A stretch of DNA of 64,000 nucleotides from Notolepis coatsorum (taxonomy: Eukaryota; Chordata; Actinopteri; Aulopiformes; Paralepididae). Made by a program: the position numbers and the translations under genes. A model generated the notes under the pieces. It was not told where the DNA came from. It saw only the letters and a list, made by a program, of their open reading frames with translations, and made no database searches. Shown piece after piece: positions 30,628-43,370 of the stretch. Numbering within the stretch: the stretch's first letter is position 1; the number at the start of each line of letters is the position of its first letter. The DNA lies in the NCBI GenBank assembly GCA_963971535.1, contig OZ020593.1:20241487-20305486 (forward strand), read 5' to 3'.

Positions 30628-31077
30628 CACCTCGTTGACGCACCCCCGCCTCTCATTAGCTCTAATGGGATAAGGACCGAGGGAGGGCCCCCCTGTCAGG
30701 ATAAGGACCGAGGAGGGCCCCCCCTGTCAGCTGTGTGTGTGCCCCTGACTGACAGCCGGCCCGATGCAGACGGACTGTAGTATATTAAACACAAGCGTAG
30801 ATTGTTTTGCTACAAGGACTGTAACCCAACACAGTGTGGTTTGTCTTGGCAGGGAATCAAAGAGCGGGCGGCTAGTAGGTACAGTGTTGGTCCGCGGGAC
30901 AAAGGGGGCATTGTTGGAGGCTGAGCCCCCCCCCCCCCCCCCTTCCCTCCCTCCCTCTCTCACACCAGCGCCCCGACCGGGCTCTCGGCGAGGAGGACCT
31001 GGACGGGGCTGGTGGTACTGTATCTAGTCACCTGGGATGGAGGGAGGGAGGGGATGTGGGAAGCATTCTTCCGTAGG

Positions 31078-31079
<2 letters not shown>

Positions 31080-31130
<51 letters not shown>
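31080..31130. repeat. (CT)n microsatellite
   Basis: About 25 CT units on the sense strand. Confidence 0.95.
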
Positions 31131-31134
<4 letters not shown>

Positions 31135-31204
31135 GGAGCGCGTCTGGCTCTGACTCTCTCCACCGTCTCAAGACCACAACGTGTGAGTCTTGTTATTTAG
31201 GCCT

Positions 31205-31376
31205 TCCCGTTTAACCCTTTCACACTACCGCCGCACTACCAAAATGGTTAACCCTTTCACTGCGACGATTCACAGAAGGTTAACCCTTTCACTGCCGCGT
31301 GACAAAGGGTTAACCTTCTGTAGTGTGGTAGTGAAAGGGTTAACCTTCTGTAGTGTGGTAGTGAAAGGGTTAATTC
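31205..31376. repeat. Cluster of TTAACCCTTTCAC ends in both orientations
   Basis: TTAACCCTTTCACT-type words occur three times forward (31211, 31249, 31280) and twice or more reversed (GTGAAAGGGTTAA at 31331 and 31361), with GGTTAACCTTCTG between. TTAA plus CCCTTTCAC resembles piggyBac-type ends arranged as a nested palindrome. Confidence 0.55.
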
Positions 31377-31444
31377 CTTTATACTTAATTGCGGCAGATA
31401 AATGTTGAAGGACAGCCTTGTGGTTTTAACTGTGTGCGCCTGCA

Positions 31445-31449
<5 letters not shown>

Positions 31450-31510
<61 letters not shown>

Positions 31511-31810
31511 ATCTCTATCTTTCTCCATCTCTCCTTTCCCTCTTTCTCCCCCCTCTCTCTCTGTCTCTCTCTCTCTATATATATATATTTCTTTCTATCT
31601 TTCTCCATCTCTCTCTCTTTCGCTCTCTCTCTTTCCGTCTCTCGCTCTCTCCCTCTTTCTCCCCCCTCTGTCTCTCTCTCTCTATATATATATATCTATC
31701 TTTCTCCATCTCTCTCTTTCTCTCTCTCTTTCCGTCTCTCTTTCTCCCCCCTCTCTCTGTCCCTCTCTATATATATATATCTATCTTTCTCCATCTCTCC
31801 TCTCTCTCTC

Positions 31811-31852
<42 letters not shown>

Positions 31853-31884
31853 CCCCCCTCTCTCTCTCTCTCTCTCCCCCTCTG
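31450..31884. repeat. CT-rich polypyrimidine tract, ~430 bp
   Basis: (CT)n with GTCT, TTTC, CCCC and (TA)5 interruptions in a higher-order pattern (TATATATATATCTATCTTTC recurs). A 21-base G run follows at 31908-31928. Confidence 0.92.
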
Positions 31885-31929
31885 TAAGTAAGCCGGCCTC
31901 GGTCGGTCGGGGGGGGGGGGGGGGGGGGA

Positions 31930-32960
31930 CGGTAAAGCGGTGACTCTATCCTTCCTGTCAACGTCAAAGTCTGAGACACAACCTTGAGAATTAGGAATTT
32001 CACCGAAACCAAAATAGTTTTTTCACCGTTGACACAAAGCGGCTAAAAAACCGCATTGCCAAGCGACTACCTCACATCGCTGCCCGGCAACCAGATAATA
32101 TTCCATTGCGATATTATTCCACAATTCCAAATTGCATAATACTGTGGTACTTGGAAATAATTACATTGTTGTGCAAAAACGTGCGGTGCTCTTCTACCCC
32201 ATTGTGTCGGAACTGTTGGCCTTTTACGAGGAAAAGGTCACGGGAGGTGACGTTAGTAGAATGTTCTACTGTCGCTCGGTAGAATGTGGAGGTTTTTGTT
32301 TATTTCCTTTATTTATTGTGACACTTGGTGTCGGTGCCGCTTCATAAGCTCTTAGTAGTAGTTGTCTCCTATTTTGTACAGAAGCTGAATCTGGTGAAAT
32401 CAAAACCACACCGGTAGCCGTATCAATATCATTACTTTACCCACTGGGACACGGGGAGAAATTGACATCTTTTTTCATATCACTATTGATCAAGTCCGGT
32501 TTCTCTCTCCTGTTTGAAGTAGGCCAGCCTGTGGGCCTCTTTAGGGGGGGGGTTGGTTTATAAAAGGCTCTCTGCTGAATGAACTCCCCAAAGCAGTGCA
32601 TGTGGTAGCCGCCACTTTTGTTAAACCCGACGGGGCATGACTGCAGAAGCAAAACGCTTCCATATGGCCGAGGGACCACGGCGTTAACTGCCTCTGCTGC
32701 CAGCAGGCGCTGGCTCTCTCACCGCTCCTCCGTCTCTCCGGCCATCGCAGCCGCGGCGGCAGGCTGGAGATAGTGGAGGGCTCGGACTCCCTCCCCGGGG
32801 GGGGGGGGGGGGGGGGGGTCTGACCGTTATCGGCCCGCGTGTGACCCCCCGAACGTTGACCCCTGGTTTGTGAGTAAACGGAGCGTCCATCTGTCTGTAA
32901 AGGCCTTATCCCCCCCCCCTCCCCCCTCCCCCTCCCTCTGGCAGCATCCTCGTGCAGTCG
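31930..32960. other. Intron 10 GC-rich stretch without gene
   Basis: Contains homopolymer G (32798-32818) and C (32910-32932) runs. No exon or repeat family recognised. Confidence 0.4.
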
Positions 32961-32962
32961 AG

Positions 32963-33212
32963 CAGTGGCGTGCACAGATAGGGCTGAAGGAGGGGGGCTC
33001 GAGCCCCTGCCCTTTTGCCCCAAGTTTCTCGATTTGTACAGCCTGTGGGGGCAATTCCATGTGATCTCGGGCTAGACAAATACATTTGATTTGGTTTGAT
33101 TCAAGTGCCCATCCAAAAGAATATATCAAATATGGACACTGGGTGTTGGTGGGTTAAGTGCACTTTTTGTAGCTTGAGCCCCTGCCCCCCAAAGTGTCTG
33201 TGCACGCCCCTG
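32963..33212. mobile_element. MITE with CAGTGGCGTGCACAGA termini (250 bp)
   Basis: The left end CAGTGGCGTGCACAGA pairs with the right end TCTGTGCACGCCCCTG, and GAGCCCCTGCCC occurs near both ends. Flanks CAGTCGAG and CAGCCAAC could be a decayed 8-bp TSD. hAT-like. Confidence 0.65.
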
Positions 33213-33796
33213 CAGCCAACGACCGTTGGCGCTGGTGGAGACTGGTGGTTGACGACGTCCAGTGGGATCTTAAAAAGGAGAAAATATCTCTCGATCGTCG
33301 CGTTGGCATAAAGCCGTCCCCCCAGAGAGCATCTTATCAAGGGTTCTGTCACGAAGGACAAGGAGGGATGTGGGCATCGAGGGCTTGTCTTCTCTGACAT
33401 CCTGAGACCGACGGGTGGTCTACGCGTGTGGGCAGACCTGGGCGCATTCTCATAGCTCGTCGTACCCCGGCTGCGCTGCGCTGCCCTGTACTTGTACAGA
33501 CGTGGCGACCTCGACTCTCTAGACACATTTCTCAGTCTTTCCTCCGTTTTATTGGAGTTTGGGTCCCGGAGGTGCGTCACTATCGTGGTCTGCTGTGTTT
33601 AATGTCGCCAGAGTTGGCTCGCCCGGTCGTTGTCATGGAGCTGTAGCCTTCTGAAATGTTAAACTAACCAGGATTTTTAACCAAATGAGCTTATGGTACG
33701 GGGCTGGTGAAAAGGAGTGTTTTCACAGAGGAAAACCGCGCTCACGGCACACCTTAAAGGGATAGTTAGGATTTATTTCACATAATCGATACGTAG
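33213..33796. other. Intron 10 stretch, unrecognised
   Basis: About 580 bases of moderate GC, no repeat family or exon recognised. Confidence 0.4.
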
Positions 33797-33804
33797 GCTT
33801 TAGC

Positions 33805-34420
33805 TAGGGCCCTATGAAATCCGTTTTTATCTTTTCCTGTTTTCGGATAAAAATGTTCCTGTTTTCGGATTTCTCTGTTTTTAATTGTCCTGTTTTCGGT
33901 TTTCTCGTCTTTCCTTTGGATTTAAGTTTTAACCAAAAGAAAACGATACAAAATTAAGTTTTTAACCAACTTTAATAACAGTACATCTGCTGTACAACAG
34001 TGCCAGTGCAGTTCAATGTTTTTTTTTTTAAATTCAGTGCAGTTCAACTGCCAGTGCAGTGCAATAACTAAATAATAATTTAATAATACAAAATAATAAT
34101 TTGTTTAAAATAAATCAGAAAAAAACTACCAATTGTAATTTCTTTCAAAGAGGTGTCCTTTAAAGGTTCATTACGCAAGTCTGAGTGCACACTGCGTTCC
34201 GTTATCCCGGAATGGATTTGGTAGCTGTCATTTCTGCATCTCCGTAGACCGTGCAGCATCACTGCTTTAGAGTCGTAGTGAAGATTGATTTATATATGAA
34301 ACCCGATTTATGTATAATTTAAGCAAATTCCGTGATAATTCAGAATTCCGTGTTAATATCTCTTAATATATCTGTGAAGTCCTCCGCGATTTCCGCGACC
34401 GTGGATTCCATAGGGCCCTA
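33805..34420. mobile_element. Non-autonomous hAT-type element (616 bp)
   Basis: TAGGGCCCTATGAAATCCG and, reversed at the right end, TAGGGCCCTATGGAATCCAC. Flanks GCTTTAGC and GCGTCAGC are a decayed 8-bp TSD (6 of 8). TTTTCCTGTTTTCGGAT repeats inside the left part. Confidence 0.8.
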
Positions 34421-34512
34421 GCGTCAGCTTACTCCCCAAGGGCATCAATAAAGGAATAATATCTTATCTTATCTTGTGTAAAGTTCTGTCCGTGTTCCAA
34501 GCGAGCAGCACC

Positions 34513-34879
34513 ACAGGGTCCAGAGACAAAAACGCTTTAAATCCACGACATGCAAACAAACATTTCAGATCAGATTCAGATTCAAAACGTTTTATTTGCA
34601 CAATGGAATTCTTACTCTCCGTTTGCTCCACAGCATCAAGGAATAAAAAAGCAACAATTTATAGAATAAAAAAAGCAGGTATTTATATACAATAAACAAT
34701 AAACTGTCTGCGGTATGTGCAATAAAATATAAGTAGTAAGAAGAAGTAGATATTGCATCAGTCTGAGAGAAGAAGCAAGCGTCGGAAATAACTTTGGACT
34801 GCAGTGTTCTGTTGGGAACGGTTGAAATGGTTTTGTTTGCATGTCGTGGATTAAAGCTTTTTTTGTTTCCGGACCCTGT
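34513..34879. repeat. Inverted repeat flanking a LINE fragment
   Basis: Left arm 34513-34566 and right arm 34823-34879 share CGACATGCAAACAAA and ACAGGGTCC in inverted order. Between them is a LINE 3' piece (TACTCTCCGTTTGCTCCACA ... AACAATAAACTGTCTGCGGT) that recurs at 42325-42450. Confidence 0.6.
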
Positions 34880-34899
34880 AATCACCTAAGGAAATTGTG

Positions 34900-35200
34900 C
34901 ACTTTAAGCTTTAAGGCAGAGTTACTCAAGGCCTGCACAGTAATGGTGCTCGGCTATTTCCGCTACTCAAATGTTATTTGCATCATGCTACTTTGCTTCT
35001 GTAGTCCCGATACCTTTTGAATTTAGAATAAACTTTTATATTCAGAGTTAATTATATTGTTTATTTTCCTTATATTTTTGTCTTACTACTATTACCCTGC
35101 TCATACCTGTACCTCCCCTCGCCCATGTTGCCATGATGCCCGAATTTCCCCCAAGGGGATCAATAAAGGAATATCTTATCTCATCTTATCTTAGACAACA
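34900..35200 (+). repeat. LINE 3' end with (ATCTT)n tail
   Basis: TATATTCAGAGTTAATTATA, ACTATTACCCTGCTCATACC, CAAGGGGATCAATAAAGGAA and an ATCTT tail. The same 3'UTR is at 58745-58870 and reversed at 58015-58290. Confidence 0.7.
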
Positions 35201-35324
35201 GCAGTAGCTGTATAGATGGTGGTAAGTCGAGAAACAATTGGTCTGTCCTCGCTGACATTTTGGCGCCACTCAGCAGTGAGAGGACACCTTGTAGGGACTG
35301 TACCTATTTGTGGGACTTAACCTA

Positions 35325-35985
35325 TATTCATTCATTCATTCATTCATTCATTCATTCATTCATTCATTCATTCATTCATTCATTCATTCATTAATTCATT
35401 CAATCTTTATTTATACTCGATAATACACTGAGTAATTAAACTCATTTACAGTGCCGTCGAGATGTTACATACACAAGTGTCACAGTGTGTTCATAAATAT
35501 AAAGACATCAGACAATCAGAATAATTGAGAGCACATTTTAAAATACATTAAAAAGAATAATAATAAAAAATCTTTTAAAAAGAATAAAATAGCTCAAAAT
35601 TAAAACAGAGGTAATAATTTAAAAACAATTACATATTGTGGTGACCTGATTGGTCATTAAGGTTCTAAACCGACCCATAGACACTAGAGTGTCTAGTTTC
35701 AGTGTTTCCTGCAGGGTATTCCATGATGTAGGGGCAAAAAAGCCAAAAGCAGATCTACCAAGTTCAGTACAAACTCTAGGCACTCTAAGTGTAAGCCAAA
35801 AACTGGATCGTGTACGACAGGGTCCAGTGGTCCATTCCAATAAAGAACTAATATAATTTGGACAATCTCTAATTATGGCTTTATAGATAAAAAGATTGCA
35901 ATGCAACTTACGCCAGAGAGGCCCATATGAGAGAGCGTACTCATCCTGGTCGCCACTTCCCACATGACCATATTTCACTATCTAT
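35325..35985 (-). mobile_element. 5'-truncated LINE with (ATTC)n tail
   Basis: (ATTC)n at 35328-35400 is the tail. The minus frame (35619-35978) contains LLEWTTGPCRTRSSFWLTLR, then VPRVCTELGRSAFGFFAPTS and WNTLQETLKL: the C-terminus of a LINE polymerase (TRSS..L..PR..TE.GK.AF...AP..WN.LQ). Confidence 0.78.
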
Positions 35986-36367
35986 GTCGGGTGAAGCGGC
36001 CTAGCACAGGGGATGTTTGTCCCGGTACTTTTAGCAGACATTCTTTCTACTCTGGACAATAGAACGGACTCTTAGGCGGGACGGTAGACTCCCGTAGTTA
36101 TGCCGACCGACTGTCCTCACCCCCCCCCCACCTGCACGCGGTGCCACTCCGGGGTAATTGGCTGCACCTGTCTCTTGTTGTCGGTCATAATAACCCTTTG
36201 TCACCGGAGACCGGAGATCAAGAAAGCATTGGACAGTGTTTTTGTGCAGAAAAGAAAAAAACCCACTAGAGATAATCCAGTTCTTGGCAGCCAGACTGTG
36301 TGTGTTTTGGAACTACCAGGTTTACAGCTCTCTGGACCCATCGTAGCATGTCTACCCCATGATGGGT

Positions 36368-36914
<547 letters not shown>

Positions 36915-36916
<2 letters not shown>

Positions 36917-37320
36917 AACAGAATGACCTGCTGTGGAAAATCACTTGGACTTTTATCCTCTGCTTTTTTTTTTTTTTACGTTTTGATCAGCGTGAAGTCT
37001 TGTGTTTTATTTAAATCCGTCTTTCTGTCTCGACTCCGAAATCTCTTACTCAGACAATAGGGGCGTCTCTGCTGTAATCGGTTTTCCAAGTGTGTTTATT
37101 TGTACGTCGCAGGCACACGTGTTGTGCATCAAGCCACCTTTCTGTAACCGTGCCAGTTTTAGTGACAAGTGGTCCAACAATAACATCACCAACTATTAAC
37201 AGTGTTCAGTCCTCAGCACACAAAGAGAGCAACACAGAGCGGTGGGTCACTGATGCAGCCACGGCAGTGCTGCTAAATGACTGAACGTGACGAGGAGACG
37301 CAGACTTTGAGTTTTATTGC
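36915..37320. other. Intron 10 stretch, unrecognised
   Basis: About 400 bases. No exon or repeat recognised, apart from a C run at 37319-37333. Confidence 0.4.
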
Positions 37321-37627
37321 CCCCCCCCCCCCCTCCCCCTAGTGACCAGGGAGTGAAATCAGATAAACCTCAGTCCGTGGCCTGGATAAGATCGCTCTGC
37401 ACAGTCATGCAAATTCCTGTGTTGCGGTCGGACTCCTCCGCTCCAGATCACAGTTCTCCCTGGCTGTGGACCAAGCTGAGTGCCCCCCCCCCCACCCCCC
37501 ACCCCCCAGTTCACCAGCCATCTTGTTGTTGCAGCACATTCATCCCAGATTCACTTGGTCATCATAAGAGCTCTCGGTGTGGCTGGATTCTACTGTCCTC
37601 TCAGCTCCCCCGGCAGGCTGAGGCTGA

Positions 37628-37970
37628 GAGGCTGCTGTCGCCCCGTCCTGTCCCCCCCCCCCCCCTCGCAGGCTGCTGTCGCCCCGTCCTGTCCCCCCCC
37701 TCGCAGGCTGCTGTCGCCCCGTCCTGTCCCCTGTCCCCCCCCCGCAGGCTGCTGTCGCCCCGTCCTGTCCCCTGCCCCCCCCCTCGCAGGCTGCTGTCGC
37801 CCCGTCCTGTCCCCTGTCCCCCCCCCCGCAGGCTGCTGTCGCCCCGTCCTGTCCCCTGCCCCCCCCCCTCGCAGGCTGCTGTCGCCCCGTCCTGTCCCCT
37901 GCCCCCCCCCTCGCAGGCTGCTGTCGCCCCGTCCTGTCCCCTGTCCCCCCCCCTTGCAGGCTGCTGTCTT
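37628..37970 (+). repeat. Minisatellite, ~38-43-bp unit, 8 copies
   Basis: Core GCAGGCTGCTGTCGCCCCGT followed by CCTGTCCCC and a C run of variable length. Extremely GC-rich; abuts the 15-bp array. Confidence 0.9.
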
Positions 37971-37974
37971 GGAG

Positions 37975-38487
37975 AAAGTCTTGAGTAGAGCAGCATTAAG
38001 TAGAGCAGCATTAAGTAGAACGGCATGGAGCAGTAGAGCAGCGTTGAGTAAAGAAGCGTTGAGTAGAGCAGCGTTGAGTAGAGCAGCGTTGAGTAGAGCA
38101 GCGTTGAGTAAAGAAGCGTTGAGTAAAGAAGCGTTGAGCAGAGCAGCGTTGAGCAGAGCAGCGTTGAGTAAAGAAGCGTTGAGCAGAGCAGCGTTGAGTA
38201 GAGCAGCGTTGAGTAAAGAAGCGTTGAGTAGAGCAGCGTTGAGTAGAGCAGCGTTGAGTAAAGAAGCGTTGAGCAGAGCAGCGTTGAGCAGAGCAGCGTT
38301 GAGTAAAGAAGCGTTGAGCAGAGCAGCGTTGAGCAGAGCAGCGTTGAGTAAAGAAGCGTTGAGCAGAGCAGCGTTGAGCAGAGCAGCGTTGAGCAGAGCA
38401 GCGTTGAGTAGAGCAGCGTTGAGTAAAGAAGCGTTGAGCAGAGCAGCGTTGAGTAAAGAAGCGTTGAGCAGAGCAGCGTTGAGCAGC
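37975..38487 (+). repeat. Minisatellite, 15-bp unit, about 34 copies
   Basis: AGTAGAGCAGCGTTG, GAGCAGAGCAGCGTT and AAAGAAGCGTTGAGT variants in tandem. The 15-base period keeps an ALSRAALSKEALSRA frame open (37480-38619), which is not a gene. Confidence 0.93.
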
Positions 38488-38830
38488 TCAGACGCTATAG
38501 GAAAGCTAGTGGACCTGGGAGGAGTGTCGTGGCTTCAACTGCCTTCCCCCAGGATTCCTGTGTGGGCCTCAGAGCTGCCAGGCGGCGCGAGGGTTAAAGT
38601 CAAGGTCCCCGATTCATGAGACTTTGCTTGGGCTGCCGCCAGTGTCTTTATGTGCTTTTCTTTATGAAAACTAAATCATCCACAGCACTCAAGGGGTTTC
38701 ACTGCTTTTTGAATTGTCTGAATGAACGACAATCGCTGGCGGTTCCTCGGAGACCAGACCTTTGGGCGAGTGACACGAATACTTTCTCTCTCTCTGCTCT
38801 GAGTGGGATACTTGATTCTTAGCCTATATT

Positions 38831-39205
<375 letters not shown>

Positions 39206-39299
39206 AGCCTGGTGTGTTTTGTTTTGGTTTCTCTTCTCTTCTTCTTCTTAGAGATGTCAGTCCCAGCAGCCTTGCTCCCCCGCTGGCAGGTGGTGAGGC

Positions 39300-40680
39300 C
39301 TGTTGAATGGCTGTCATTGTGCTGGTGGGGAGTGGAGGAGACGGAGGGCAGGGGGGCAGGGGGGCCTGTCTCTTCCTGCTGGTTGGGTGGAGGCTAGGGA
39401 TGGGTACCGAATCTGGTACTTTTAAGGGTACCGACCGAATCACGTCGGTACTACCGACTCGAGTACCGATTCACGTGAGATCCACTGGTGCCACATTTCG
39501 GTACTGTTTTTTTTTTTTTTTTTTTAAGTCTGATGACGTTAACGTTTAGAAACCTATGAAGTGTGCCGCACGTTCACGTCAACGTTCACGCGCACGATAC
39601 ACGCTTACCTAGGATTTGACTTGATTCAACAACAAAGCAGTCGGGGGGGGGGGCGATGGCAAACTGAAAACGGTCGCAAGTGTGGTTACACTTTACAAGG
39701 CTAGATGCAGACAACGCTCGCTGCAATATTATATATTATATAGATATTAACAAATAGTTCTAAATAAATAATAATGATCATAAATAATTTGAAGTTTGGA
39801 CAACTTTTTTTTTTACAACTGAGGTAGGTAGATTACATTTTTAAAGACGAAAGTACAGAAAAAAAAGTACCGTTGGGTACCGGTATCGATTCAAATGTGA
39901 ACGGTACCCAACCCTAGTGGAGGCCTGTTTCTTCCTCCTGGTTGGCTGGTTGGGTGGAGGCCTGTTTCTTCCTCCTGATTGGCTGGTTGGGTGGAGGCCT
40001 GTCTCTTCCTCCTGATTGGCTGGTTGGGTGGAGGCCTGTCTCTTCCTCCTGGTTGGCTGGTTGGGTGGAGGCCTGTTTCTTCCTGCTGGTTGGCTGGTTG
40101 GGTGGAGGCCTGTCTCTTCCTGCTGGTTGGGTGGAGGCCTGTCTCTTCCTGCTGGTTGGCTGGTTGGGTGGAGGCCTGTCTCTTCCTGCTGGTTGGCTGG
40201 TTGGGTGGAGGCCTGTCTCTTCCTCCTGGTTGGCTGGTTGGGTGGAGGCCTGTCTCTTCCTCCTGGTTGGCTGGTTGGGTGGAGGCCTGTCTCTTCCTCC
40301 TGGTTGGCTGGTTGGGTGGAGGCCTGTCTCTTCCGGCTGGTTGGCTGGTTGGGTGGAGGCCTGTCTCTTCCTCCTGGTTGGCTGGTTGGGTGGAGGCCTG
40401 TCTCTTCCTCCTGGTTGGCTGGTTGGGTGGAGGCCTGTCTCTTCCTCCTGGTTGGCTGGTTGGGTGGAGGCCTGTCTCTTCCTCCTGGTTGGCTGGTTGA
40501 GTGGAGGCCTGTCTCTTCCTCCTGGTTGGCTGGTTGGGTGGAGGCCTGTCTCTTCCTCCTGGTTGGCTGGTTGGGTGGAGGCCTGTCTCTTCCTGCTGGT
40601 TGGGTGGAGGCCTGTCTCTTCCTCCTGGTTGGCTGGTTGGGTGGAGGCCTGTCTCTTCCTGCTGGTTGGCTGGAGTGGTG
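39300..40680 (+). repeat. Minisatellite, 37-bp unit, split by a hAT element
   Basis: Unit GGCTGGTTGGGTGGAGGCCT plus GTCTCTTCCTCCTGGTT, some 22-25 copies, with a shortened unit at several places. One copy (39376-39394) is stranded left of the hAT-type insert at 39395-39916; the remainder lies to the right. Confidence 0.92.
39395..39916. mobile_element. Non-autonomous hAT-type element inside minisatellite (522 bp)
   Basis: Ends TAGGGATGGGTACCGAATC and, reversed, TAGGGTTGGGTACCG. The exact 8-bp TSD GTGGAGGC (39387-39394, 39917-39924) is part of the minisatellite unit itself. No transposase. Confidence 0.88.
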
Positions 40681-40689
40681 GAGCTGCAG

Positions 40690-40880
40690 GGCAGATAATA
40701 ATATATTTAATATATATTTGTTGTATTTATTTATGTATTTAATATATATTTTTTGTATTTATTTATGTATTTAATATATATTTTTTGTATTTATTTATTT
40801 AATATATATTTTTTGTATTTATTTATGTATTTAATATATTTGTTTGTATTTATGTATTTAATATATTTGTTTGTATTTAT
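40690..40880 (+). repeat. AT-rich tandem repeat
   Basis: TTTAATATATATTTTTTGTA and TTTATTTATGTA in four to five imperfect copies. Confidence 0.8.
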
Positions 40881-40920
40881 TCTGCCAGATTCTTCTTCTT
40901 TCAGACATTATATTTCTCTC

Positions 40921-41294
40921 GTTAGGCCTAACAAAATTAATAGTTGGTTTCAGGTTGCCGACCAACCCTGCCGATTTAGGTGCGACCCAATATATTTTAT
41001 GAGTTTAAAAAAAAAATTATATATAAAAAAAAAATCAGATTTTTTTTTTTTTTTTTTTAGAATAAAGTTTCATAGAAATCTTAGTCAAACATTTAGTATT
41101 ATGGATATTAAACATGCTGGCAGAGTACATGCATCCATGTTGTTGTGAACATTTTAATTAAATAAAGAAATTCCCTATCCATTTAGCCGTGGGAAAGAAT
41201 AAAATAAAAAAATTAAATAAAATAAATTCCCTACCTACCCATGGCCAAACTGACAACCAACCTGAAACCAACTATTAATTTTGTTAGGCCTTAA
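40921..41294. mobile_element. MITE with ~36-bp terminal inverted repeats
   Basis: The left end GTTAGGCCTAACAAAATTAA, continuing TAGTTGGTTTCAGGTTG, is mirrored by CAACCTGAAACCAACTATTA ending GTTAGGCCTTAAC. A-rich interior, no coding. Confidence 0.75.
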
Positions 41295-41395
41295 CACTCT
41301 CCTGCATCGACACAGGACCGCTGTGACTCGCCGGTGTTATTGAATGAACGTGTTATTCTCTTATTTCTGCTCATCATGAGTGCCTACTTCACCTG

Positions 41396-41646
<251 letters not shown>

Positions 41647-41875
41647 TGCGCGAGAAGGACGCACCTTGTTGCAATTAGTTCTGTTCAACATTTCAGATGT
41701 CTGGCCAGTTGGAAAACATTTGAACATCATGGCTCGTTTGAGCCTAGAGGTGGAATAGTCTCAGGATTAGTTAACGTATAGGCCAGGCCTATTTCTGACC
41801 ATGATCTAACATCTTTAAACATCTGTAAGAAAGAACATGGAGCAGCCTATTTCAGACGGACATACCTCCGTTTTC

Positions 41876-41979
41876 TTCTCTCTCTTTGTCTCTGTCTCTC
41901 TCTCTGTCTCTATCTGTCTCTCTCTCTCTGTCTCTCTCTCTCTGTTTCTCTGCGTCTCTCTTTCTGTCTTTCTCTCTCT

Positions 41980-42014
<35 letters not shown>
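41876..42014. repeat. CT-rich microsatellite
   Basis: TCTGTCTC/TCTC variants ending in (CT)n. Confidence 0.92.
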
Positions 42015-42017
<3 letters not shown>

Positions 42018-42120
42018 CGATGAGGTGATCAAATATAAGCAACGCAATCTAATTGAAGGGGACTTGGACTCCGACAATTTAGATACGTTCGAGATTGATT
42101 GGTTCAAGACTCTTTCACCC

Positions 42121-42262
42121 TGGGGGGAGGGGGTGGAGAACGTGAGGAGGAGGGCGGAGGACGTGAGGATGGGGGGGTGGAGCACATGGGTGGGTGGAGG
42201 ACACGGGTGGGTGGAGGACGTGAGGAGGGGGGGGGGGTGGAGGGGTGGAGGACGTGAGGAGG
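42121..42262 (+). repeat. GGTGGAGGACGTGAGGA tandem repeat
   Basis: About 6 imperfect copies of GGTGGAGGACGTGAGGAGG with G runs. Confidence 0.8.
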
Positions 42263-42309
42263 GTAGAAACAAAAGACTGGTGTTGCGATGCGAGGATTCA
42301 GAGTTTTAT

Positions 42310-42460
42310 GAGTTTATATGCAACAAGCACAATGGAATTCTTACTCTCCGTTCGCTCCACAGCATAAAAAAAGCAACAATTTACAGAATAAAAAGCAGGT
42401 ATTTATATACAATAAACAATAAACTGTCTGCGGTATGTGCAATAAAACAAGTACAACTAA
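42310..42460 (-). repeat. LINE 3' fragment
   Basis: AATGGAATTCTTACTCTCCG and AACAATAAACTGTCTGCGGT as at 34600-34720. Confidence 0.65.
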
Positions 42461-42489
42461 GCAAATAAAAATTACAAATAAAAAAAAGT

Positions 42490-43240
42490 ACACAAGGCGA
42501 GCTAAAATAATTGCACATTATATTGACGCACAAGGGTGCATCAAAAAGTGGCTGAGCATGGTAAAGAGGAGGGCTCTGAGAGGAGTTCTCCTGGCCTCGA
42601 GGAGTGCATTAACAGGTGTCGTCGGGTCTTCTCCCGTCCTCGCCGGCCTCCCTCTCTTTACTGGCACTGGAGCGGCCGAGCCCATTGTTTGGCCGTTGCC
42701 GTGGATACACCTCCCTTGTTTTGCGAATGGCGGCATGTCAAGGCAGGCAGAGAAGCATCGTGCGCTCGACAAGGTGTTCCCCCCCCCCTCTCCTCCCCTC
42801 TGTCTCTCTGGAGGAAATACGGTCTGTCTCTACATTATGGGCAGAGCCCAGTCTTCGCCTGCAGAAGATCCCCAGCCCTGATAAGGGATGACTCTGCTGT
42901 TGTTACGGTAACAACACAGCCCCCTTTGGGCTAAACCTTGTTTTCCACTCGAGGAGACGGCGTCTCTCTGAATGGGACAGATAGAGAGCTGGGAATGATG
43001 GATCGCTCGCGTTGCGTCTCGCCGCGGGGGTCGGAGGAAGGTCACGCGGCGCCTCCGCCCCTCCGTCCGCACGGCTTCCTGTCGCGGAGTTTGTCGACGG
43101 ATTTGAATCGGTGGATATTTATTCTGAGTATGGCGTCGGCGGCCCCACCCGCCCGCGGTCTCACCGGTTGTGTTACCGGTTGTGGTTGTGTCTGAAGCGG
43201 TGTGTCGCATTGCGTTTCATCGCCCGCTTTTGCTAAAAAA
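42490..43240. other. GC-rich intronic stretch without gene
   Basis: CpG-containing and open in several frames, but no frame resembles a known protein and no splice-bounded CWC27 exon is found. Confidence 0.4.
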
Positions 43241-43249
43241 AAAAAGCAT

Positions 43250-43370
43250 CACATTTACATTACATTACATTTAGTCATTTCGCTGAGGCTTTTATCCAAA
43301 GTTCTGTACCACAGGTCAGCAGGACGGGTACAACTCTTTCAGCTGAGTAACAAGAGGAAGGGAAGAAGAG
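43250..43370 (+). repeat. Repeat family F fragment
   Basis: ACATTTAGTCATTTCGCTGA then CTTTTATCCAAAGTTCTGTA and CAGCTGAGTAACAAG. Followed by ~250 bases of TATTATA-type low complexity to about 43680. Confidence 0.7.

Noticed and set aside
31389-31943. Leu/Ser and Arg/Glu repeat frames, also at 36359-37060
   Set aside because: CT/GA microsatellite translation in all frames.
37480-38619. 379-codon open frame
   Set aside because: Built from a GC-rich and a 15-bp minisatellite whose period is a multiple of 3.
39942-40774. Three overlapping frames of 173-266 codons (GWLGGGLSLPP repeats)
   Set aside because: Read-through of the 37-bp minisatellite.
42938-43240. Open frames in the GC-rich block
   Set aside because: Open in several frames because of base composition; no family resemblance.
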